This document shows, piece after piece, positions 7,131-16,200 of a stretch of DNA of 17,194 nucleotides. Source of the DNA: Acidobacteriota bacterium (GTDB lineage: Bacteria > Acidobacteriota > Terriglobia > Acidiferrales > UBA7541). The stretch covers positions 1 to 17,194 of the forward strand of contig QHZC01000437.1 in assembly GCA_003224515.1 (NCBI GenBank), given 5' to 3'. Below the pieces are notes generated by a model. That model did not search any database and was not told the DNA's origin. It saw only the letters and a program-made list of their open reading frames with translations. The position numbers and the translations under genes were made by a program. Every line of letters begins with the position of its first letter. Position 1 is the stretch's first letter.

Positions 7131-8984
7131 ATGCCCCTCCTAAGAGCATCGATGAATCGACGGGCAAATAGGACAAGCGCGTGGTCCCTATTCCGAGGAA
7201 GGTCGGAGGGATGTAGGAAGGGTTCAGGGGTGTTCCTGCTTCCGGGTGTTTTGGTGGCGACGGCGTTTGCTTTCGCGCAAGTGCCGAATGCATCGAAAAA
7301 CAACCAGGCAACCGTCAAGCCGAACGCAGTCCACTTTGAGAATATCGCGCGTCAAGCTGGCCTGACGGCAGTTAATGTGAACGGGAACGACAATCATAAT
7401 GTGTTCCTGATCGAAGGTACTGGCATGGGTGCGGTAATCTTCGACTACGATAACGACGGATGGCCCGATATTTTCCTGCCGAATGGCACTCGAGTAGAAG
7501 GATTCCCCAAAGGCCAGGAACCCACGGGGCACCTTTATCACAACAATCAAGATGGCACCTTTACGGATGTAGCAGAAAAAGCTGGACTCGCGCATTCGGG
7601 ATGGGCCCAGGGTGGCTGTGTCGGCGACTACGATAACGATGGGTATTTGGATTTATTTGTTACCTATTGGGGACAGAACATCCTATATCACAATAAAGGC
7701 GATGGGACTTTCAGTGAGGTGAGCGAAACGGCCGGGCTGAAAACTAGCAAAAGTGAATGGAGCACGGGATGCAGTTTTCTCGACTATGACCGCGATGGCA
7801 AAGTCGACCTTTTCGTGGCGCGCTACGTCGATTTCAGTTATGACACGGTGCCCAGGCCTGGCGAGGGCGAGTGGTGCAGATGGAAGGGAATATACGTTAT
7901 GTGTGGACCGCGCGGCCTTAAAATGAGTGTCAACGCGCTTTACCACAACAACGGGGACGGCACATTCACCGATGTTTCGCAAGCCTCTGGAATCACCAAA
8001 GCCTCTGGCTGCTATGGGTTTACTGCGCTGTCTGCCGATTTCGACAACGATGGATGGCCCGATGTGTACGTTGCCTGTGATACGACTCCAAATCTTCTCT
8101 ACCACAACAATCACGACGATACTTTTAGCGAAATCGGCAAAACGGCCGGTGTTGCATACAGCGAAGAGGGCTCCATGCAGGCGGGTATGGGCGCTTCCGC
8201 GGGCGACTACACGCACGATGGCTATCAGGATATTGTGAAGACCAACTTTAGCGACGACACGCCAACAGTCTTTCTCAACCGCGGCAACAATGCATTTGAC
8301 GACGTCACACGTGCAGTCGGCCTGGGAAGGATTACGACCTGGCTCGGATGGGGAGTGCAGTTCTACGATTTCGATAACAGCGGGTGGCCCGGTGTTTTGA
8401 TTTGCAACGGCCATATCTACCCGGAGGTGGACGGCAAGAATCTGGGAACGAGCTATCGCCAGCCGAAAGTGCTCTACTACAATTTGCACGACGGAAAGTT
8501 TGCCAACATTACCGCGCACGCCGGAAACACGCTCAATGAGATGCACTCCGCTCGTGGCTTGGCCCTCGGCGACTTTTTTAAAAACGGCCGCGAAGAGGCG
8601 CTCGTGAATAACATGAACGAAACTCCTTCGCTTTATTACAACACGGCGCCGGTGGGCAACTTCATCAGCATTCAACTGATTGGTGTGAAATCAAACCGAG
8701 CCGCTTTGGGAGCGCAGGTGACGCTGGAACAAAATGGCGACAAGTACCAGAAAGAAATTCGGAGTGGCGGCGGTTTTATTTCGCAAAGCGACTTGCGAGT
8801 TCACTTCGGTCTTGGGAAGGCCGAAAAGGCAGACAAAATCGTGATACGTTGGCCCAACGGACTGCTTGAAACGCTGAAGGATCTTGAGGCAAATCGGTAC
8901 TACGTTGTACGCGAAGGTAGTGGGATGGATTCAAAACAGACCCGCAATGTCAATAAGATGCAAGTCAAAACCCCGGGAGGATGA
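7131..8984 (+). CDS. Secreted CRTAC1-family protein with FG-GAP/VCBS repeats and a C-terminal ASPIC/UnbV domain
   Basis: The open frame gives 617 residues from ATG 7131. ATG 7152 (residue 8) is an alternative with a weak AAGAG upstream and may be the true start. A hydrophobic export segment ends at FAFA-Q near residue 50. The rest is a beta-propeller-like repeat array carrying calcium-binding DxDxDGxxD loops: FDYDNDGWPD (104-113), GDYDNDGYLD (165-174), LDYDRDGKVD (218-227), ADFDNDGWPD (302-311) and GDYTHDGYQD (358-367), then degenerate copies near 412 and 480. Six LYHNxxDGTFxDV-like segments alternate with them. Residues about 521-595 match ASPIC/UnbV: RAALGAQVTL, SGGGFISQSDLRVHFGLG, IRWPNG. 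Such proteins are exported and bind calcium; their biochemical role is poorly defined. A TPR gene follows after 21 nt, a very common pairing in Acidobacteriota. Confidence 0.9.
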   Translation: MPLLRASMNRRANRTSAWSLFRGRSEGCRKGSGVFLLPGVLVATAFAFAQVPNASKNNQATVKPNAVHFENIARQAGLTAVNVNGNDNHNVFLIEGTGMGAVIFDYDNDGWPDIFLPNGTRVEGFPKGQEPTGHLYHNNQDGTFTDVAEKAGLAHSGWAQGGCVGDYDNDGYLDLFVTYWGQNILYHNKGDGTFSEVSETAGLKTSKSEWSTGCSFLDYDRDGKVDLFVARYVDFSYDTVPRPGEGEWCRWKGIYVMCGPRGLKMSVNALYHNNGDGTFTDVSQASGITKASGCYGFTALSADFDNDGWPDVYVACDTTPNLLYHNNHDDTFSEIGKTAGVAYSEEGSMQAGMGASAGDYTHDGYQDIVKTNFSDDTPTVFLNRGNNAFDDVTRAVGLGRITTWLGWGVQFYDFDNSGWPGVLICNGHIYPEVDGKNLGTSYRQPKVLYYNLHDGKFANITAHAGNTLNEMHSARGLALGDFFKNGREEALVNNMNETPSLYYNTAPVGNFISIQLIGVKSNRAALGAQVTLEQNGDKYQKEIRSGGGFISQSDLRVHFGLGKAEKADKIVIRWPNGLLETLKDLEANRYYVVREGSGMDSKQTRNVNKMQVKTPGG

Positions 8985-9005
8985 TCCTACGGAGGGTATG
9001 GAAGC

Positions 9006-10631
9006 GTGCGTTTCGTGGGGCTCAGCAGGTTAATAATTCTCGCGGGCGCAATCCCGGCTGTCGCGCAGAATCACGCGACTATCGGCCGCAGCGGGGACCC
9101 CACTTCCAAGCAGACACAGCAGCTTCCGAGGTCATGTCTGGTTCAGGAGAATTCGTCGGAGCAAATCAAAGGTTTGCTCGAAACGATTAACGATCACCCC
9201 ACGGCCGATGCATACAACGCGCTCGGAGACTTGTACGCTCGGGGCCGTCACACAGAATGCGCCATCTCAGCGTTCAAAGCTGCGCTGCGCCTGGACGGTC
9301 AGAATTGGCAATCCCACTATAACCTGGGCCTCGCGCTTCTAACGAAGGGCGATCGGAGCCGCGCCGCCAGTGAATTACAAGCTGCGATTCGACAGCAACC
9401 CGATTCAGCCGCTTCCCATTTCGCCCTGGCTACTCTGCTTCAGGAAGAAGGAAGGCTAGACGGAGCCGTAAGGGAATTCGAAGCTGTCCTGCAAATTGAT
9501 CCTAAATTTGCGCCTGGGTACCTGAGCCTGGCGACCTTATACACTCAACAAGGGAAGAATGCGGAAGCTGAAACCCTTTTTCGGCAGGCCATCCAGAACG
9601 ATCCAAATAATGCACAAGCTCACGCGAATTTGGGCCTGACAATGGCGAAGCAAGGCGAATTTACCACAGCGGAACAAGAATTCCAGTCGGCAATAGGAAT
9701 CGACCCTCAAATGGTAGAGGCTTACACCTCGCTTGGGATGGTGGAAACTAAGATGGGGCGGGGAAAAGAGGCGGTCGAAAACTTTCGAAGAGTAGTAGCG
9801 CTGCAGCCGGCTTCCGCCGACGCACACTTGAACCTTGGCATTGCCCTCATGGACCAGTACGATCGGAAAGCCGGATTTGAAGAGTTCACCAAAGCCGCAC
9901 AGCTCAATCCTAATTCCGGCCGACCTCACTACAACCTCGGTCGGTTCTATTTCGAAACCGGCAAATACGATGAAGCACGCAAGGAACTCGAAAGAGCCAC
10001 GCGTCTGGAACCGAACTTCGCGAGCGCATTCTATTTTCTAGCTCTTACGGAGAGGCAAGATAATAATCTAGAGCGGGCGACAGAACTATTGCAAAAAGTC
10101 GTCGTGCTTAACCCCAACAACACGGACGCACAATACCTTCTGGGGCAAAACCTTGAGCGCATGGGAAAAACAACTGAGGCCATCGAGCACTGGAAAATGG
10201 CTGTCAAGGCCGATCCCAATGAATCCGAAGCTCTCTACAGTCTAGCCAGAATTTTGAATAAGTTGCACGACCCCCAGGCACAGCAATTTCAGGACCGGTA
10301 CGACAAACTGCAAAGGAATGAGCAGACGACTGACCGGGTGGCCAACTTGGGAAATTCCGCGATTCAGTCCGCCAACGCCCAAAATTGGCCGCGAGCTTTG
10401 GCACAAATGAAAGAAGCCATTGCTGTTTGTGGGGAGTGCGCTGAGGCCGCTCACCTTCACAGGAACCTAGGATTGATGTACTGCCGCACCGGGAATCTCG
10501 AGGATGGAGAAAAGGAGCTTCGGGCAGCGCTGGAATTAGACCCGAGTGATGTTGCCACGAAGAAGACGATTGATACGCTTGAGAATCTGCGCGGTGCGAG
10601 TGCCAAAGGGACGGAAGTGAACAAGAATTAA
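9006..10631 (+). CDS. Exported TPR-repeat protein (12 or more repeats)
   Basis: The protein has 541 residues and starts at GTG 9006; GGAGGG lies 9 nt upstream, and a nearby ATG at 8998 is out of frame and stops at once. Residues 1-20 form a Sec signal peptide (LIILAGAIPAVA-Q). From about residue 66 there are eleven nearly contiguous 34-residue TPR units with the W/Y-N-L-G, G-A-E-A and P-N/P-D pattern. A spacer and at least one or two more units follow (HRNLGLMYCRTGNLEDGEKEL). TPR superhelices bind other proteins; with no catalytic domain this is likely a periplasmic scaffold. The 21-nt gap to the CRTAC1 gene indicates one operon, so the two proteins may form a complex, although that is inference. 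Confidence 0.9.
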   Translation: MRFVGLSRLIILAGAIPAVAQNHATIGRSGDPTSKQTQQLPRSCLVQENSSEQIKGLLETINDHPTADAYNALGDLYARGRHTECAISAFKAALRLDGQNWQSHYNLGLALLTKGDRSRAASELQAAIRQQPDSAASHFALATLLQEEGRLDGAVREFEAVLQIDPKFAPGYLSLATLYTQQGKNAEAETLFRQAIQNDPNNAQAHANLGLTMAKQGEFTTAEQEFQSAIGIDPQMVEAYTSLGMVETKMGRGKEAVENFRRVVALQPASADAHLNLGIALMDQYDRKAGFEEFTKAAQLNPNSGRPHYNLGRFYFETGKYDEARKELERATRLEPNFASAFYFLALTERQDNNLERATELLQKVVVLNPNNTDAQYLLGQNLERMGKTTEAIEHWKMAVKADPNESEALYSLARILNKLHDPQAQQFQDRYDKLQRNEQTTDRVANLGNSAIQSANAQNWPRALAQMKEAIAVCGECAEAAHLHRNLGLMYCRTGNLEDGEKELRAALELDPSDVATKKTIDTLENLRGASAKGTEVNKN

Positions 10632-10667
10632 CTCGTTCTGGAATTTGAGTTCGAGCCAGAGAAGAGT

Positions 10668-10827
10668 GTCCCCGACCTCAAGTACGTAGTTTTGCGCAAT
10701 TTCGTCGCCATGATTCCCCTCGGGCGCATGGGCACGCCCATCGAATGCGCGAAAGTGATCGCTTTTTCTGGCCTCCGATGCCGCCAGCTATGTAGTAGGC
10801 CTGACCATCGAAGTAAACGGAGGTTAA
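10668..10827 (+). pseudogene. C-terminal relic of an SDR oxidoreductase with a single-base frameshift
   Basis: The plus strand first encodes MIPLGRMGTPIECAKVIAF, typical of the last quarter of an SDR. At the T5 run 10763-10767 the frame must shift by one base to continue as FLASDAASYVVGLTIEVNGG and a TAA at 10825-10827. Removing one T restores a normal SDR tail. Upstream, VPDLKYVVLRNFVA may still belong to it; earlier parts, including the Rossmann motif and the catalytic Tyr-x3-Lys, are absent. It starts about 36 nt after the TPR gene and precedes the carboxylesterase on the same strand, so it probably once belonged to that unit. It is unrelated in sequence ending (VNGG) to the SDR relic at 3011-3196 (VDGGYGHLDRAL). 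Confidence 0.75.
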
Positions 10828-10981
10828 TTGATGCTATAAAATTCGAAACTCGCGGATCCAGTCCATTATCGGTGCGACAAACGCGTTGCTCTACCGGCTC
10901 GTCCAGCGGAGGCTCGATCCGATCTAGGTTGCGGTGGTCGGAAAACAGGACGGGCGAAGCATGAGCCTCTGGAGGCGTTCG
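10828..10981 (+). other. Spacer between the SDR relic and the carboxylesterase
   Basis: No gene family was recognised here. In-frame alternative starts for the esterase occur at GTG 10934 and ATG 10961, but they lack a good ribosome binding site. Short tRNA-like words are present on the minus strand but do not fold (see rejected items). Confidence 0.4.
10971..10975 (+). promoter_or_regulatory. Ribosome binding site that decides the carboxylesterase start
   Basis: GGAGG is placed 6 nt before ATG 10982. The upstream in-frame GTG 10934 and ATG 10961 have no comparable site, and starting at 10982 puts the Tat motif at a normal distance from the N-terminus. Confidence 0.65.
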
Positions 10982-12769
10982 ATGAAAGATCCTCACGTTC
11001 AGAAAAAGCTAAATCACGAGTCAGCGCCTACTTCCAAGGGACGGCGTTCCTTCATCGGCAGCATGGCAACCCTGGGGGCAGGGTTAGCCGGTTCGGTCAT
11101 CTTACCCGCAACTGCGATTGCACAGCCCACGCCGGAAGCCCCTCCGAAAAGAAAGCTCACAGCAGGCAGTTACGGACGCGGCACGGTCATTGCCTCTGAC
11201 ACGGCAACGGTCGCCGAAACAACCGCTGGGAAAATCCGCGGCTTCAAGCGGAACGGGGTGTACATTTTCAAAGGTGTGCCCTATGGTGCCTCCACAGCTG
11301 GCACGAAGCGCTTCATGCCGCCAGTCAAGCCCGAACCCTGGAAGGGAATTCGCAACGCGCTGCAATATGGACGCGTGTGCCCGTACCAGGACTCTGCGCA
11401 CTTTAATACTGACGGGAAAAACCTCGCCAACTCGGACGAAGACGCGTTCGTGCTGCATCGTGGCGCGGCCGCCTCGGTCCCCGGCGAGGACTGCCTGCGC
11501 CTCAATCTTTGGACACAGGAGATCAATGGCTCCAGTAAGCGTCCGGTCATGGTCTACATGCACGGCGGAGGATTTTCCGGCGGCAGCGGCCATGATCTTC
11601 TTTCCTATGACGGCGAGAGTCTCGCCCGCAATCATGGTGCGGTCGTAGTGACTCACAATCATCGGCTGAACGTGTATGGCTATCTCAACCTTGCACATTT
11701 GGGAAGAGAAGAATTTGCCAGCTCCGCCAACGTTGGCATGCTTGACCTCGTAGCTGTCCTAGAGTGGGTTCGCGATAACATCGCAACTTTCGGGGGCGAC
11801 CCGGGCAGTGTGACCATTTTTGGTCAGTCGGGCGGCGGTGGAAAAGTTGTCGCCCTTATGGCGATGCCGGCGGCCAAAGGCTTATTTCACCGTGCGATTG
11901 TGCAGAGCGGACCCTTTCTTAAATCGCTCTCCCCTGATTACTCAAGGCGATTGGCTGAGCTGGTGGTCGCAGAGCTGAGTTTATCCAAATCGCAGGTGAG
12001 CGAACTGCAGCTAATCCCTGTTGATCGACTTTCGGGCGCCGCGGCGGAAGCCATGAAGAAAATGCCTCGGCCCAAATCTTCCCTTCGCAGAGTATACGGC
12101 GAATACGATTGGGGGCCTACGGTAGACGGCCTCATACTGCCTCGTCATCCATTCGATCCAGGAGCTCCACAAATATCTGCGGACGTTCCATTGTTAACCG
12201 GCACAAATCTTCACGAGGGTGTAAGTGGGCTCGACCGCCCCGATGCCACTGCAATGGGAGTGGAAGAACTTAACCGATTGGTTAAGGAAGAATTTGGCGA
12301 CGGCAGCCAGACGATCATCGACGCCTACCGGCGCGATTACCCTAAAGCGACTCCATTTGACCTGTATGCCATCATTGCCGCCGCTTCCTTTCGCCGTGCT
12401 GCGTTCGAGCAGGCTATCAGGAAGGCTGCATTGGGTAGCGCACCGGCATACTCTTATATATATTCTTGGCGGACGCCCGTGCTGGACAATCGCCCCGGTT
12501 CCTTCCACGCCTGTGAAATCGCGTTCACGTTCGACAATGCTGAAATTTGCGACCATTACAGTGGGGGCACTCCCGAGGCATTCGTTCTATCGAAGCAGAT
12601 CAGTACTGCCTGGGTGAACTTTGCCCGAACCGGGAATCCTAATCACGACGGCCTGCCGCATTGGCCTACATACACGGCTGAACACCAGGCAACTATGTAT
12701 TTCAACACACCCTGCGAAGTGCGCAACGATCCTGAAGGAGAAGGATTGCGGCTGATGGCACAGTCCTGA
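10982..12769 (+). CDS. Tat-exported type-B carboxylesterase
   Basis: The protein has 595 residues counted from ATG 10982. A Tat signal lies at residues 19-48: KGRRSFIG with arginines 21-22, a hydrophobic stretch, then TAIA-Q. The carboxylesterase type-B fold is clear from the N-terminal GKIRGFKRNGVYIFKGVPYG, EDCLRLNLWT, the oxyanion hole HGGGFSGGS (194 onward), FGGDPGSVTIFGQSGGG with nucleophile Ser283, GTNLHEG with Glu412 and SFHACEIAF with His509. The usual S-A-G after the serine is S-G-G here, as in some bacterial members. The length (about 500-600) is normal. It should hydrolyse carboxylic esters (for example para-nitrobenzyl or feruloyl/acetyl-type esters) in the periplasm; the natural substrate is not evident. 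It shares its strand with the CRTAC1/TPR operon, but a 350-nt gap with an SDR relic lies between. Confidence 0.9.
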   Translation: MKDPHVQKKLNHESAPTSKGRRSFIGSMATLGAGLAGSVILPATAIAQPTPEAPPKRKLTAGSYGRGTVIASDTATVAETTAGKIRGFKRNGVYIFKGVPYGASTAGTKRFMPPVKPEPWKGIRNALQYGRVCPYQDSAHFNTDGKNLANSDEDAFVLHRGAAASVPGEDCLRLNLWTQEINGSSKRPVMVYMHGGGFSGGSGHDLLSYDGESLARNHGAVVVTHNHRLNVYGYLNLAHLGREEFASSANVGMLDLVAVLEWVRDNIATFGGDPGSVTIFGQSGGGGKVVALMAMPAAKGLFHRAIVQSGPFLKSLSPDYSRRLAELVVAELSLSKSQVSELQLIPVDRLSGAAAEAMKKMPRPKSSLRRVYGEYDWGPTVDGLILPRHPFDPGAPQISADVPLLTGTNLHEGVSGLDRPDATAMGVEELNRLVKEEFGDGSQTIIDAYRRDYPKATPFDLYAIIAAASFRRAAFEQAIRKAALGSAPAYSYIYSWRTPVLDNRPGSFHACEIAFTFDNAEICDHYSGGTPEAFVLSKQISTAWVNFARTGNPNHDGLPHWPTYTAEHQATMYFNTPCEVRNDPEGEGLRLMAQS

Positions 12770-12782
12770 GTGAAACTAGGCG

Positions 12783-12989
12783 ATGAAATCCGATTGCCTG
12801 CCGGGAGATGGGGTTTTTTTGACCGATCTTATCTCAGCGCCTCCGGCCATTAATTTAAAGCCGGTCAGCGGCGGTGTCGAAATCGCCGTGCTCTACATTA
12901 CGCGTGCCACCGAGCGCTATGAAATGCGCTCCAGGTTATATCAGGCCGCGATGAACTTAATCAGCAAGAACGGCCGCAAGATTCCCTGA
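12783..12989 (+). pseudogene. C-terminal fragment resembling an MscS-type mechanosensitive channel
   Basis: A 68-codon frame begins 13 nt after the esterase stop. Its second half, PAINLKPVSGGVEIAVLYITRATERYEMRSRLYQAAMNLI split over residues 20-59, resembles the cytoplasmic C-terminal beta-alpha segment of MscS-like proteins, which often reads VRYITRAxERFExRxxLYQ. No membrane helices or pore region precede it, and residues 1-13 do not fit the family. A T7 run near 12815 marks the probable broken end. It is either a relic or, less likely, a small independent protein. Confidence 0.45.
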
Positions 12990-13140
12990 ATGTCGTTAAG
13001 GTGGTTCAACCTTAGAGGTGGTCAACATTCGGGGGGGGTTGCGCATGCAGGTAAGGGAGAGCACCCGCGGCCACTGATCCTATCGAAAAGTATCTATAAC
13101 AAATTCAAACAACACCCACTGGATAGGGAACCTTATGACC

Positions 13141-13186
13141 GTTGAAATAACAAAAGGCGAGCTAGCCAGGAACGGCAAGCTCGCCT
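13141..13186 (-). terminator. Rho-independent terminator of the TonB-dependent receptor gene
   Basis: A perfect 9-bp stem (AGGCGAGCT/AGCTCGCCT, 13155-13163 with 13178-13186) encloses a 14-nt loop. On the minus strand it is followed by TTTTGTTATTT. It begins 24 nt after the receptor stop codon. The plus side has only a weak T-rich tail, but the same hairpin may also stop transcription from the convergent esterase side. Confidence 0.75.
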
Positions 13187-13210
13187 CTCGTTGGTTTTAG
13201 GTAGAAACAC

Positions 13211-16200
13211 TTAGAAGAAAAGTTTCAACGCTAACTGCAGTTGACGCGCAGTGCCACGAGTACTGGTGACTTTTCCGAAGCCGGCATCGCCCACTGTTGC
13301 ATCAGGCTGGCCAAGGTTCACATGGTTTAGCATGTTGTAAGCTTCCGCGCGGAATTCAAGCCTACGCTTTTCGGCGAAGGGGAAGGAGCGGAAGAGGGAC
13401 ATATCCACATTCTGGAATCTGGCCCCACGGAGGGTGTTGCGGCCAGCGTTTCCGAAGGTATAGACCGATGGCGTGACAAAGGCGCTGGTGTTGAACCAGC
13501 AGCTAGCGGTTCCAGCGGCGGCGCCACCAGGGCACGAGCCGGCATTAGGATCACCAACGAGGTTCGGGCGGTTCACGGCATCCCACGATGGGCTGTTTTG
13601 ACGAGTGTTGGGACCATCTCCGGGAACAAATACGGTAAAGGGTTGGCCCGAAGTATAGGTGTAGATGCCGTTGAGCCCCCAGTTGCCCACCACGTAATCG
13701 ACGACGGCATTATTGCTGGAGAAGCGTTTGCCTTTTCCAAACGGGGATTCAGCGATGAAGCTGGCTGAAAGAACATGAGTCAGATCGAATCCTGCCACGC
13801 TGCGGTCCCGCGCTAGGTGGTAGGGGTCCTGAACCGACGTGCCTTCGACACCGAAGAAGCCATCACTTCCAACGTCGATGGCTTTCGAATAAGTGTAAGA
13901 CACCAAGTACGATAGCCCATGTGATCCCCGATTGCGGGCTGCAATTTGCAATGCATTGTAGGAACTGTTCCCTACGCCGCGATCGTAAAACGTGGGGTCA
14001 ATACCCGGCCACAGCTGCCTGGCCGCAAAGGCCGCGGCAACCTCGGCAGGTGTGGTAGCTAGCGTTCCGTCAGGATTTAGGTTGGGTCCAGGAGTCAGCG
14101 CCGTATTGTAGAGGCCGCCGACGTTAAGACGGTGAGTCTGGGAGCCAACGTAGTTGGCAGTCACAACGGTATTCGCGTCGATCTGCCGCTCCAGGCCGAA
14201 ATTCCATTGCTCCGAATAAGGATTCTTTTCTTGCGGATCCCTAAAAAAGGAGAGCTGGTGGAATGGAGTGGGTGGCGGAGCATTCGTCAGAGGAGCGCCG
14301 GTGACCGCAATCGGATTTTGGAAATTTACCGATACGGGTGCACCTATGGCGTTCGAGCTTACGAGCGGTTGTGAGTTGGAAGGCCAAGACCCGCTGGCGT
14401 TCTGACCCGACTGGGTAATACCTGCCCACAAGTCATCAGTGATTCCGAAGGAAGCGCGCAACACGATCTTGTCCGTCAAACGATAGGCCAAACCGAGGCG
14501 CGGTTGGAAATTCGTCTTGGTGTTTTGCCAGAGCCGCGCATTGGGAGAAATAACCACGTTGGCTGGGAGGCTGGTTCCGGGAATACATGGGGCGATATTT
14601 CCGGTATTCGCGCAGCTGGCAACCGGCCGTTGGAGGATGTAGGTTCCGTTATTGAAGTCAATTTCGCCAACGGCGCTGACGGGATCCTTAAGATTGCCCC
14701 ACAAAGGATACGCTTGAAAATCGTAACGCAAGCCAACGTTCAGCGTCAGGCGGCTGGTGGCCTTCCACTTGTCCATAAAATATCCGCCAATTCCGTTCTG
14801 ACCGGTGGTTGAGCCGGCCGTGTCGCGCTTTGCCCCTACGGCAGCAGTACCGAGCAGATATGACGCCAAGCCATAACCGGTGTTTCCTCCGCCGTTTTGC
14901 GGATCGGATGTTTGGTCAGCCGAAAAAGTGAGACCATCGCTGTTAGAGTCTTCCGTCAGTTTGTCCGTCTCATAGCTGAAACCGGCGGTAAGCGTATGGT
15001 TCCTGATAACTTTCGTGAAGTTTCCCCGCCATTCGTAAATGTCCGTCAGGGTAGTGAAGCCCGCGCCTTCTCCCCCAGGAGCGAATTGGTCTACGCCCGG
15101 ATTCGGAACGAGGCAGACGCCACCGCTGAATCCGCAGACAAAGGATGACGCGAAACCGCCGTCCGCCAGAGCCTTTGCTCTGTCGCCGTTAAAGGTCGTC
15201 GGGGGCCTGTTGGTAAGCTCCACATGTCCAAACTGGAAGTCAAAAAAAGTAGTGGGGCTGAAGGTATGGTAGTAACTGGCAACATACTGCTTAGCAGGAA
15301 CGTGCGCGATGTTGCTGAAGTTAGCGTTGCCACCGGGACCAACCTGCGTTTGGTCAGCGCTGGAGTAGCGGAAGAATACTGAGTTCGACGGATTAAAGTT
15401 TTCATCAATCCGCCAACTGTATTGTTGAACGCTAGTGCGCTGTGAGCGGAAATCGTAACCGTTATACGCCACGCCATTAACGGTTCTCACGGGCAGGGGT
15501 GCCGGGAATACATCCTTCGCGAAGTTGACAGCATTGGCATCTATCAAACCCGGTGGAATGATGATGTTCTGGAACGGGCTGCGCACAAACCCACTACCCG
15601 AGGCGGTAGTTGTAAAGGGATTGTACAGTTGGTGTACCACCTGTCCTCCGGCGCTTCTGTCGAGACAGACGCCGGCCGCATCGAAGCCGAGCTGGCAGAG
15701 AGCAGAAAAATCTCCACCCAACTGAGCGGCAGTAGGCACTCTATAAAAATTTCCTGCGGGAATCGGCTGGATGCGGCGAAAACCCTCATAGGTTCCGTAA
15801 AAGAACGTTTTGCTGCGGCCATCGTAGACATGGGGCAAACGCACTGGACCGCCGCCACTGGCGCCAAACTGGTTCTGGATTAATTTGTGTAAACCGCTGA
15901 ACGGGTTCTTGGCGTCCAAATCGGTGTTGCGGAGATATTCCCAGGCGGTCGCATGGTACTCGTTCGTGCCGGACTTGGTAACCACGTTGATGATGCCGCC
16001 GGTGACTCCACCGAACTGCACTTCGTCGTTATGAGATTGCACCTTGAATTCTTGAATTTCGTCGATGACGGGGGCGACCGCGTAGGTCGAGAAGGTCATT
16101 TCCGAATCGTCAATGCCGTCCAACATGAAATAGTTGCTGCGGTTGGTTTGACCATTTACGGCGGGAAACGTGAAGCTACCGATGGGGTGGGTCTGAGCAC

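Noticed and set aside
7683..8675. 330-codon open frame on the minus strand
   Set aside because: It lies entirely antisense to the CRTAC1 gene, whose repeats and domains are unmistakable; its open state follows from the repeated codon pattern.
10840..10915. tRNA-like words on the minus strand (GGTAGAGCAAC and TTCGAA in tRNA order)
   Set aside because: The spacing between the D-arm-like and T-loop-like words is about 12 nt too long, and neither an anticodon stem nor an acceptor stem pairs, so no tRNA can be supported.
13031..13038. G8 homopolymer between convergent genes
   Set aside because: It is an isolated run in non-coding DNA with no associated repeat or gene; possibly a sequencing-prone site.
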